From JADJPO01 sp963828555 (lineage in GTDB: Bacteria > Actinomycetota > Actinomycetes > Actinomycetales > Kineosporiaceae): a DNA stretch of 64,000 nucleotides. Position 1 is the first letter of the stretch. Every line of letters begins with the position of its first letter. Positions 57,663 to 64,000 of the stretch are shown in pieces. The notes under the pieces were generated by a model. It was not told the DNA's origin and ran no database searches. It saw only the letters and a list, made by a program, of their open reading frames with translations. The position numbers and the translations under genes were made by a program. The stretch covers positions 992,001-1,056,000 of the forward strand of contig CAWHEL010000004.1 in assembly GCA_963828555.1 (NCBI GenBank). Direction: 5' to 3'.

Positions 57663-59345
57663 ATGAGCGGCATGCCGCAGACACCGCGCGAGCTCGCCGA
57701 CCATTACCTCGACCAGGTCATCGCCCATGACCCGTTGCTGGCCACCTCGCTCGGACTGCCGGACGGTGCAGACCGGCTGACCGACCTCTCCCCGGCCGGG
57801 TTGGACGCCGAGGCCGCATTGGCCCGCAGTGCGCTCGCCGCGCTCGCCGCAACGACCCCGGCGGACGACGCCGAGCGGCGCTGCGCCCGGCTGTTGCGGG
57901 AGCGTCTGGAGGCATCGCTGGCGCTACACGCCGCGGGGGAGCATCTGCGCAACGTGTCCACCCTTGCCTCCCCGGTGCAGCAGATCCGAGGGATCTTCCT
58001 GCAGATGCCCTCGGACACCGACGACGACTGGGCAGTGATCGCCGCCCGGCTGGGCCGGGTGGGCGAGGCGATGGCCGGCTACCGGGCCTCGCTGATCGAG
58101 GGCGTCCGGCAGGGAGTGCTCGCCGGGCCGGGCCAGGTCGAGGCGGTCGTCGGGCAGTTGCGCGAATGGGGCATGGGTGGTGGCTGGTTCACCACCTTCG
58201 CGGGCAGCGGCCCGCTGTCACAGGCCGGAGCGCTGGCCGCGGCGGCCGCCGCGGCGGACGCGGCCGTGGCGGACCTGGCCGTCTGGCTGGGCACTGAGTA
58301 CGCATCGGCCGCCGAGTCCGGCGAGGACGCGGTCGGCCCGGAGCGCTACCGACTTCATGCCCGGTACTGGACCGGGTCGAACCTGGACCTCCAGGAGGCC
58401 TACGCGTGGGGCTGGGCGGAGTACGCCCGGCTGGACGGGGAGATGCGGGCCGCGGCCGAGCTGGTGCTGCCCGGCGCGAGTCCGCAGGAGGCGATGACCC
58501 ACCTGGACACGCATGGCCCGGCCATCGAGGGGGTGGAGGCAGTGCGGGTCCACCTGCAGGCCCTGATGGACGGCGCGATCGAGGCCCTGCAGAGCGTGCA
58601 CTTCGACCTCGCCGACCCTTTGCTGAGGGTCGAGGCGATGATCGCTCCGCCCGGCAGCGCCGCCGCGCCCTATTACACCGGCCCCTCGATGGACTTCTCG
58701 CGCCCCGGCCGCACCTGGCTGCCGACCCTGGGCCGTACCCGGTTCCCCACCTGGGACCTGGTCAGCACCTGGTACCACGAGGGGGTGCCCGGGCATCACC
58801 TGCAACTGGCCCAGTGGGTCTTGGTGGCGCCGCAGTTGACCCGCTACCAGTCGACGATCGGGTCGGTCAGCGCCAACCTCGAGGGTTGGGCGCTCTACGC
58901 CGAACGCCTGATGGAGGAGCTCGGCTTCCTCACCGAGCCCGGGGAACGGCTGGGCTACCTCGACGCCCAACAGATGCGCGCCGTCCGGGTGATCATCGAC
59001 ATCGGGATGCACCTGCAGCTGGAGATCCCCGCCGATCAGGGGGTGTCGGACGCGTTCCGGCCCGGTGAGCGCTGGACGCCGGCGTTGGCCAGGGAGTTCT
59101 TCGGGCGCAACAGCGGCCGGCCCGGCGACTTCCTGGACAGCGAGATCATCCGCTACCTCGGCATGCCCGGGCAGGCGATCGGTTACAAGCTGGGCGAGCG
59201 GGCCTGGCTGGCCGGCCGCGAGGCGGCCCGGGTCGCGCACGCGGCCAGGGGCGAGGTCTTCGACGCCAAGGCCTGGCACATGGCGGCGCTGTCGCAAGGC
59301 TCCCTCGGCCTGGACGATCTGGCCGACGAGCTGGCTCGGCTCTGA
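57663..59345 (+). CDS. DUF885 family protein, probable zinc peptidase
   Basis: Protein of 560 residues. DUF885 features are the metal motif HEGVPGHH (H372, E373, H378, H379) in WYHEGVPGHHLQLAQ, an upstream DFSRPGRTW, and a C-terminal GQAIGYKLGERAWLAGREAA. The family is distantly related to M32/M3-type peptidases and is cytoplasmic here (no signal peptide). ATG 57672 or 57636 are alternative starts. An alcohol dehydrogenase gene follows after 13 bp. Confidence 0.87.
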   Translation: MSGMPQTPRELADHYLDQVIAHDPLLATSLGLPDGADRLTDLSPAGLDAEAALARSALAALAATTPADDAERRCARLLRERLEASLALHAAGEHLRNVSTLASPVQQIRGIFLQMPSDTDDDWAVIAARLGRVGEAMAGYRASLIEGVRQGVLAGPGQVEAVVGQLREWGMGGGWFTTFAGSGPLSQAGALAAAAAAADAAVADLAVWLGTEYASAAESGEDAVGPERYRLHARYWTGSNLDLQEAYAWGWAEYARLDGEMRAAAELVLPGASPQEAMTHLDTHGPAIEGVEAVRVHLQALMDGAIEALQSVHFDLADPLLRVEAMIAPPGSAAAPYYTGPSMDFSRPGRTWLPTLGRTRFPTWDLVSTWYHEGVPGHHLQLAQWVLVAPQLTRYQSTIGSVSANLEGWALYAERLMEELGFLTEPGERLGYLDAQQMRAVRVIIDIGMHLQLEIPADQGVSDAFRPGERWTPALAREFFGRNSGRPGDFLDSEIIRYLGMPGQAIGYKLGERAWLAGREAARVAHAARGEVFDAKAWHMAALSQGSLGLDDLADELARL

Positions 59346-59358
59346 GGGAGGGCACGTC

Positions 59359-60474
59359 GTGCGCGCGCTGGTGATCGACCGGTTCGGCGAACCGCCGATC
59401 CTGCGTGAGGTGCCTGAACCGCTGTGCCCCCCGGACGGCGCCGTGGTAGCTGTCGAGGCGGCCGGCCTGTGCCGCAGCGACTGGCACGGCTGGGTCGGGC
59501 ACGACGGCGAGATCGTGCTGCCGCACGTGCCCGGGCACGAATTCGCCGGCCGGATCGCCCGGCTCGGCGCCCAGGTGCGCGGCTGGCAGGTGGGACAGCG
59601 GGTGACCGCGCCGTTCGTGCAGGCCTGCGGCACCTGCGCCCAGTGCCTGGCAGGAGATCACCAGGTCTGCCCCGAGCAGACCCAGCCCGGGTTCAGCCGC
59701 TGGGGCTCCTTCGCCGAGCAAGTGGTGGTGGACCGGGCGATGGTGAACCTGGTCGCCCTGCCGGACGGCACCCCGGCGGCGTCCGCGGCAGCGCTCGGAT
59801 GCCGCTTCGCCACCGCCTACCGGGCCGTGGCCGAGGTGGGCCGGGTGCAGGTGGGGGAGTGGGTGGCAGTCCACGGGTGCGGCGGGGTGGGCCTGTCCGC
59901 GGTGATGGTCGCCCAGGCCGCCGGTGCCCGGGTGATCGCACTGGACGTCGCGCCGCCCGCCCTCGAGCTCGCCCGCAGGTTCGGCGCGGAAACCGTTGTC
60001 GCCGTGGAGGAATCCGCAGACCCATTGGAACTCGGAGCCCACGTGCGAGAGCTGAGCGGGGGCGGGGCGCACCTGTCCCTGGACGCGCTCGGCAGCCCGG
60101 CCACGGCGTCCGCCTCGATCGCCTCGCTGCGCCCTCGGGGCCGGCACGTGCAGGTGGGGCTGCTGCCGTCCGCGCTCGGCTGGCCGGCGCTGCCGATGCA
60201 CCTGGTAGTCGCCGGGGAGCTCGCCGTACTCGGCAGCCACGGGATGTCACCGCGGTCCTACCCCGGCCTGCTGGGCCTGATGGCCGCCGGCACACTGGAC
60301 CCGGGCGCTCTGGTGACTCGGACGCTGAGCCTGGAGCAGGCGGGGCCCGCCCTGATGGCGATGGGGATCCCCGGCCGGTCGCCGTGCGGGATCACGGTGC
60401 TGCTGCCGGGCGCCGAAGCAGTTCCTGATCAGACCTCGGAATCCTCGAAAGGCGCTCGGCCGGAGGCGAACTGA
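59359..60474 (+). CDS. Zinc-dependent alcohol dehydrogenase family protein
   Basis: Medium-chain dehydrogenase of 371 residues. Catalytic zinc ligands are C38 and H60-E61 (GHEF). Structural zinc ligands are C90, C93, C96 and C104. The nucleotide-binding motif is GCGGVG (173-178), with an Asp (ALDV) that favours NAD. GTG 59359 has GGGAGGG upstream. The substrate is unknown. Its 3' end overlaps the convergent spermidine-synthase-like gene by 46 bp. Confidence 0.9.
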   Translation: MRALVIDRFGEPPILREVPEPLCPPDGAVVAVEAAGLCRSDWHGWVGHDGEIVLPHVPGHEFAGRIARLGAQVRGWQVGQRVTAPFVQACGTCAQCLAGDHQVCPEQTQPGFSRWGSFAEQVVVDRAMVNLVALPDGTPAASAAALGCRFATAYRAVAEVGRVQVGEWVAVHGCGGVGLSAVMVAQAAGARVIALDVAPPALELARRFGAETVVAVEESADPLELGAHVRELSGGGAHLSLDALGSPATASASIASLRPRGRHVQVGLLPSALGWPALPMHLVVAGELAVLGSHGMSPRSYPGLLGLMAAGTLDPGALVTRTLSLEQAGPALMAMGIPGRSPCGITVLLPGAEAVPDQTSESSKGARPEAN

Positions 60475-61250
60475 CGCACTTCGGCGGTCTCCAGCAGGCG
60501 CGCCCGCACCGGGTCGCTGGCCAGCCGGCGGGTCCAGGTGACCACCGGCAGTGGGGCCGTGGAGCCGGCGATCACCACGTTGCCGAAGCGCCGCCCGTGG
60601 AGTTGTCCGGGCTCGGCGACCAGGGCGACGTGGGGGAACACGGACAGCGCGGTCGCCGCCTCGCGGCGCGCGGTGGCCAGGAGCTCGCCGTCCGCCAGGT
60701 TGGTCAGGTAGACCCCGCCCGGGAGGAGGATTCGGGCCACGTCGGTGGCGAACTGGCGGGTGAGCAGGTGCTCCGGCACCGTCGAGCCGGTGAAGGCGTC
60801 CCGGACCACGACGTCGTAGGCGGCGTCGGGCACCCCGGCGACGGCGGCGCGGGCCTCGCCGACCCGCAGTCGCAGAGCCCGGCTCGAACGCAGGCCGAAC
60901 GCCTGCTTTGTCAGCTCGAGCACCTCGGCGTCCAGTTCCACCACGACCTGGCGGGCCAGGGGATGAGTGGCCTGCAGGTAGCGGGCCAACGTGCAGCCTC
61001 CGCCGCCCAGGTGCAGCACCTGCAGCGCGTCGTCCTGCCGGTCCAGACCCTCGATCGCGCCGGACAGCCAGCGCATGTACTCGAAGTCGAGCCGGGTCGG
61101 ATCGTCCAGGTCCACGTGGCTGGACTCCATGCCGTTCACGTACAGGGTCCAGCCACGGCGACCGTCGTCGTCGGGCACCAGGGCCGCCACCCCGGTGGTG
61201 ACGGAGCGGGGGCCGGCCACAGGCCGCGGCACCACACGACGAGCAGGCAC
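60429..61250 (-). CDS. Spermidine-synthase-like methyltransferase-fold protein
   Basis: Protein of 273 residues with the spermidine/polyamine synthase core: WTLYVNGMESSHVDLDDPTRL, VLHLGGGGCTLARYL, VVVELDAEVLELTKQAFGL, and VVRDAFTGSTVPEHLLT with the catalytic-type aspartate. No membrane domain, unlike many bacterial fusions. Stand-alone actinobacterial members have no proven polyamine activity, so the substrate is open. GTG 61250 has AGGA 8 bp upstream; the long upstream open frame is antisense to the next gene. Confidence 0.82.
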   Translation of the reverse strand: MPARRVVPRPVAGPRSVTTGVAALVPDDDGRRGWTLYVNGMESSHVDLDDPTRLDFEYMRWLSGAIEGLDRQDDALQVLHLGGGGCTLARYLQATHPLARQVVVELDAEVLELTKQAFGLRSSRALRLRVGEARAAVAGVPDAAYDVVVRDAFTGSTVPEHLLTRQFATDVARILLPGGVYLTNLADGELLATARREAATALSVFPHVALVAEPGQLHGRRFGNVVIAGSTAPLPVVTWTRRLASDPVRARLLETAEVRQFASGRAPFEDSEV

Positions 61251-61502
61251 GAAGACATCCTGACAGGCCTTGAGGGTGATCGGTGGGGGCCTCCCCGTGG
61301 TAGGCCCCCACCGCATCCCGCATGAGCACCCGTCTCCCGGCGCTCGCCCGGTTAGACCCGCCAGGTGCCGCCCCAGATACCTCCAGGGCCGGAATGTGAC
61401 CTGAGTCATAGACGCCGACCCCGGAACACCGGCCGGGGTGGCGACCGTTGAACGGATGCGAACGGGTGGTGGCAGGTCGCCGCCACCATGGAAGGGGCAC
61501 AC

Positions 61503-61880
61503 ATGGCAGCGACGATCCGTCGGATGGCGGCGCTGAAGGCGCTGGCACAGGTTCTCCGAGGGGCGAGCGCTCCGGGCGTTCCCGGGGTGCGGGAGCGGCT
61601 GGGCGCGCTGCCCCGGATGCTCTCGAAGGGCCTGAGCGGTAGGTACCCCCATCTGGACACCTCCCGGATCGTCCTGGCCGGGCTGGCCCTGCTGTACGTG
61701 CTCTCGCCGGTGGACCTGGTGCCCGAGATCCTGCTTCCGTTGATCGGGCTGGGAGATGACGCCTTCGTGGCGGCCTGGCTGGCCGGCACGCTGCTGAGCG
61801 AGGCCGAGACCTACCTCGCCTGGGAGAAGGTCGCTGACGATCCCGAGGTCCGGGTCGTGGTCGGGGACGTCATCGAGTAG
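61503..61880 (+). CDS. DUF1232 (YkvA-like) membrane protein
   Basis: Protein of 125 residues. The DUF1232 core is GLALLYVLSPVDLVPEILLP followed by IGLGDDAFVAAWL, a hydrophobic hairpin with the conserved Ser-Pro-Val-Asp-Leu-Val-Pro. A basic helical N-terminus precedes it. ATG 61503 has GGAAGGGG upstream. Function is unknown in the whole family. A perfect TTATCCACA nonamer (single DnaA box) lies at 61894-61902 after the stop. Confidence 0.87.
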   Translation: MAATIRRMAALKALAQVLRGASAPGVPGVRERLGALPRMLSKGLSGRYPHLDTSRIVLAGLALLYVLSPVDLVPEILLPLIGLGDDAFVAAWLAGTLLSEAETYLAWEKVADDPEVRVVVGDVIE

Positions 61881-61954
61881 GTCCTCGCGCGGGTTATCCA
61901 CAGGTCGGCGTCCGGTTCCAGCGGGACACCGCGCGAGCAGGGCACCGTGGAGGC

Positions 61955-63067
61955 ATGCAGCCAACCATCGGCGCCGGTGCGCCCGACGTGATCGCATACG
62001 CCTTCTACCGCATGGGGTTCCGGCCCCGGGAGAGCTTGGTCCTGATCGGCATGCGGGACGATCCGCAGGCCCCGCCAGGCCGTCGGGGCAAGCGCATGCT
62101 CTGTGGGGTGGTGGGTCGGGTGGACCTGCCTCCCGCGGCTCATCGCCGGGCCCAGGCAGACCTCCTGGTCAGCAAGGTGCGGGGCCACGGTCACCGTGCG
62201 GCGTTCGCCCTGATCGTCTCCGAACGCCCCCAGCCCGCCCTGGTGAAGATCGTGCGCGGCGCCGTGCGTGCGGCCGATCTCCGCCTGCTCGACGTGTTCT
62301 GGGTCGGTGACTCCAGCTACCGGTCGTGTTTGTGCCCGGACGAGACCTGCTGCCCGGCAAACGGTTTCCCACTCGAGGAGGTGCACACCAGCCAGGCCGC
62401 CGCGGAGCTGGTGCTCCGCGGGCACACTCTCGGTGCGGACGAGGCCTCGATCGTCGCCGACGTGGTGCCCGACCCGGCCGCCGTGCTGCCCGCCGCGGTG
62501 CTCGCCCGCCCCGCAGCAACCGGCAGCCGGCCGTCACCGCGCAGCGAGCGGATGCGGCGCCTGGACCTGTGGCGAGACCTGGTCGCGGCGCAGGGTGAAC
62601 CGGATCCGGCCGACATCGCGGCCGGTGACCTCGCCGAGCTGTGCCACGGCCTGGACGACGTGCTGTTCCGCGACGCCCTGCTCGTGGCGATGGCGGCCCC
62701 GGCCGGTGACGACGGCCTGGTGCACGCGCGGGCCATGGCCGGCGGACGGGGCGAGGCGGCGATGGAGGAGGTGGAGCGGCGCCGTCCGGAGGGGCCGGTG
62801 CTGGAACGTGGCCGGCGCGTGCTGGCGGCGCTGGCCCGGCGCACACCGCCTGGCCGGCGGGCCGAGGCGCTGGCCCTGCTCGCCTGGGCCGCCTGGTGGC
62901 AGGGCGACGGCGGGCGCGGTCGGCTGCTGGCCGAGCAGGCGCTGGCCGATGCCCCGGCGCACCGGTTGGCGCGGCTGGTCGCCGCCATGCTGGAGGGGGC
63001 GCTGCCCCCGCCCTGGGCGCAGGGCGAGGAGGCCGCCGACGAGCCAGGAGTCACCCGGGCGGGCTAA
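61955..63067 (+). CDS. DUF4192 family protein
   Basis: Protein of 370 residues with the DUF4192 pattern: DVIAYAFYRMGFRPRESLVLIGM, VGRVDLPP, RAADLRLLDVFWVGDSSYRSCLC, and a late AWWQGDGGRGRLLAEQALADAPAHRLA. A CLCPDETCC cluster might bind metal. The family is restricted to actinobacteria and uncharacterised. ATG 61955 has GTGGAGG just upstream. Confidence 0.87.
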   Translation: MQPTIGAGAPDVIAYAFYRMGFRPRESLVLIGMRDDPQAPPGRRGKRMLCGVVGRVDLPPAAHRRAQADLLVSKVRGHGHRAAFALIVSERPQPALVKIVRGAVRAADLRLLDVFWVGDSSYRSCLCPDETCCPANGFPLEEVHTSQAAAELVLRGHTLGADEASIVADVVPDPAAVLPAAVLARPAATGSRPSPRSERMRRLDLWRDLVAAQGEPDPADIAAGDLAELCHGLDDVLFRDALLVAMAAPAGDDGLVHARAMAGGRGEAAMEEVERRRPEGPVLERGRRVLAALARRTPPGRRAEALALLAWAAWWQGDGGRGRLLAEQALADAPAHRLARLVAAMLEGALPPPWAQGEEAADEPGVTRAG

Positions 63068-63085
63068 CCGCATCGTGAGACGGGG

Positions 63086-63114
63086 TTTCGCTCCAGTGTG
63101 AGATGCCCTACCTT
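63086..63114 (+). promoter_or_regulatory. Promoter of the SAM-IV riboswitch/metY transcript
   Basis: TTTCGC (63086-63091) and TACCTT (63109-63114) are separated by 17 bp. The predicted start near 63121 coincides with the first base of the riboswitch. Confidence 0.5.
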
Positions 63115-63120
63115 CCTCGT

Positions 63121-63250
63121 AGGTCATGAGCGCCAGCAACAAGCCCCGGCTTGCTGGCCGGCAACCCTCCAACCGCGGTGGGGTGCCCCGGGTGATGACC
63201 TGGCCGACCGCCGAGGTGGCGGAGGCAAGCGCGGGCCCCTGGTGGGCCCC
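63121..63250 (+). ncRNA. SAM-IV riboswitch
   Basis: Leader RNA that senses S-adenosylmethionine. The basal stem pairs GGTCAT (63122-63127) with ATGACC (63195-63200). The conserved core AAGCCCCGGCTTGCTGGCC and the GGCAACCCTCC / GCGGTGGGGTGCC segments are those of the SAM-I/SAM-IV fold; the downstream extension 63201-63230 is the extra SAM-IV helix region. A GC-only hairpin GGGCCC (63233) with GGGCCC (63244) lies just before the ribosome site and may be the expression platform. It precedes metY, the usual SAM-IV target. Confidence 0.88.
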
Positions 63251-63270
63251 ATGGCTCGAGGAGAGTTCTC

Positions 63271-64000
63271 ATGAGTGACGGCTGGTCCTTCGAAACGCGT
63301 CAGATCCACGCCGGCCAGGTCCCGGACCCGACCACCGGGGCCCGGGCCCTGCCGATCTACCAGACCACGTCGTACGTGTTCCGGGACACCGAGCACGCAG
63401 CAAGCCTGTTCGGGCTCAAGGAGTTCGGCAACATCTACACCCGGTTGATGAACCCGACCACCGACGTGGTGGAGAAGCGAATCGCCAGCCTGGAGGGCGG
63501 CGTCGGGGCGCTGTTCGTGGCCAGCGGTCAGGCCGCCGAGACGCTAGCCCTGTTGAACCTGGCCGAGGTCGGCGACCACATCGTGGCCAGCCCCAGCCTG
63601 TATGGCGGCACCTACAACCTGTTCCACTACACCTTCCCCAAGATCGGCATCGAGGTCACCTTCGTCGACGACCCGGACGACCTCGACTCCTGGCGGCGCG
63701 CCGTCCGGCCGAACACCAAGGCCTTCTTCGGGGAGACGATCTCCAACCCCAAGCAGGACGTGCTCGACATCGAGGGTGTGGCCGCGGTCGCGCATGAGGT
63801 GGGGGTGCCGCTGGTGGTCGACAACACGGTGGCCACTCCGTACTTGATCCGCCCCCTCGACTGGGGTGCCGACATCGTCATCCACTCGACCACGAAGTAC
63901 TTGGGCGGGCACGGGACGGCGCTGGGCGGGGTGATCGTCGACGGCGGGCGGTTCGACTACTCCCAGGACCCGACGCGGTTCCCGAACTACAACCAGCCGG
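63271..64000 (+). CDS. metY: O-acetylhomoserine aminocarboxypropyltransferase (3' truncated)
   Basis: PLP-dependent sulfhydrylase that forms homocysteine from O-acetylhomoserine and sulfide; 243 residues lie in the window and the frame is open at the edge. Family features are ETRQIHAGQVPDPTTGAR, PIYQTTSYVF, IYTRLMNPTTDVVE, VASGQAAET, PSLYGGTYNLF, VVDNTVATPYL and HSTTKYLGGHG with the PLP lysine. ATG 63271 has GAGGAGAG upstream. Repression by SAM through the leader is expected. Confidence 0.95.
   Translation, partial: MSDGWSFETRQIHAGQVPDPTTGARALPIYQTTSYVFRDTEHAASLFGLKEFGNIYTRLMNPTTDVVEKRIASLEGGVGALFVASGQAAETLALLNLAEVGDHIVASPSLYGGTYNLFHYTFPKIGIEVTFVDDPDDLDSWRRAVRPNTKAFFGETISNPKQDVLDIEGVAAVAHEVGVPLVVDNTVATPYLIRPLDWGADIVIHSTTKYLGGHGTALGGVIVDGGRFDYSQDPTRFPNYNQP

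Noticed and set aside
61894..61902. Single perfect TTATCCACA as a replication origin
   Set aside because: One DnaA box without a cluster, AT-rich unwinding region or dnaA/dnaN context.

Overview
The window is about 70 percent GC with strongly GC-biased third codon positions, frequent GTG starts and 4-bp start/stop overlaps. The gene content (ClgR, DUF3046 next to recA, gluABCD, NrdR/NrdJ, Lhr-Nei, PPi-dependent phosphofructokinase, MecA-type PBP, PAC2, DUF4192, SAM-IV riboswitch) is that of a free-living Actinomycetota. Two decayed chemoreceptor genes suggest an ancestor or close relative with chemotaxis, as in Kineosporiales, Nocardioidaceae or Geodermatophilales, but I cannot place the species. 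No insertion sequence, CRISPR array, rRNA or tRNA gene was seen. The window is ordinary chromosome with one untidy patch.

Layout. 1-5417 holds rimO (5' truncated), pgsA, pncC, a two-component system with two small exported proteins, an 11-copy 15-bp tandem repeat, and clgR. 5431-12032 (minus) holds an acyl-ACP desaturase, a Nei glycosylase and the Lhr helicase. A chemoreceptor remnant follows, then DUF3046, recA and recX. gluDCBA (minus) converges on recX. 18009-25806 is a conserved housekeeping run: miaB, miaA, dapF, an RsmC-like methyltransferase, hflX and dinG. 25916-28287 holds a LysR regulator divergent from a class V aminotransferase, and an acyl-carrier-like protein without the attachment serine. 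28322-33594 is the SOS and dNTP region: lexA, a divergent LysM division-inhibitor-like gene, nrdR and nrdJ.

33595-37143 is a patch of gene fragments (an orphan 3' end and an MMPL transporter tail) around a LysR/membrane-protein pair. 37133-41744 (minus) holds a STAS protein, a DevR/DevS-like two-component system, a small Asp/Thr-rich membrane protein, ApbE and a lamin-tail-domain protein. 41880-44687 encodes a large secreted metalloprotease. 45072-51427 holds a START-like protein, CorA, a MecA-type PBP that has lost all three catalytic motifs, a PadR regulator, PAC2 and two unknowns. 51399-56425 (minus) holds ATP-dependent DNA ligase with a small partner, a second chemoreceptor remnant, DUF937, DUF1028 and PPi-phosphofructokinase. 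56592-64000 holds an aldo/keto reductase, a DUF885 peptidase-like protein, a zinc alcohol dehydrogenase, a spermidine-synthase-like protein, DUF1232, DUF4192 and a SAM-IV riboswitch controlling metY (3' truncated).

How the parts work together. The best-supported network is DNA damage and dNTP supply. LexA boxes stand before recA and in the lexA/LysM intergenic region, and paired NrdR-box-like sites stand before nrdR-nrdJ. DnaA-box-like nonamers lie near both recA and nrdR. The most unusual items are the pseudo-transpeptidase PBP, the serine-less carrier protein, the chemoreceptor remnants, and the two-component/exported-protein module placed between pncC and clgR.
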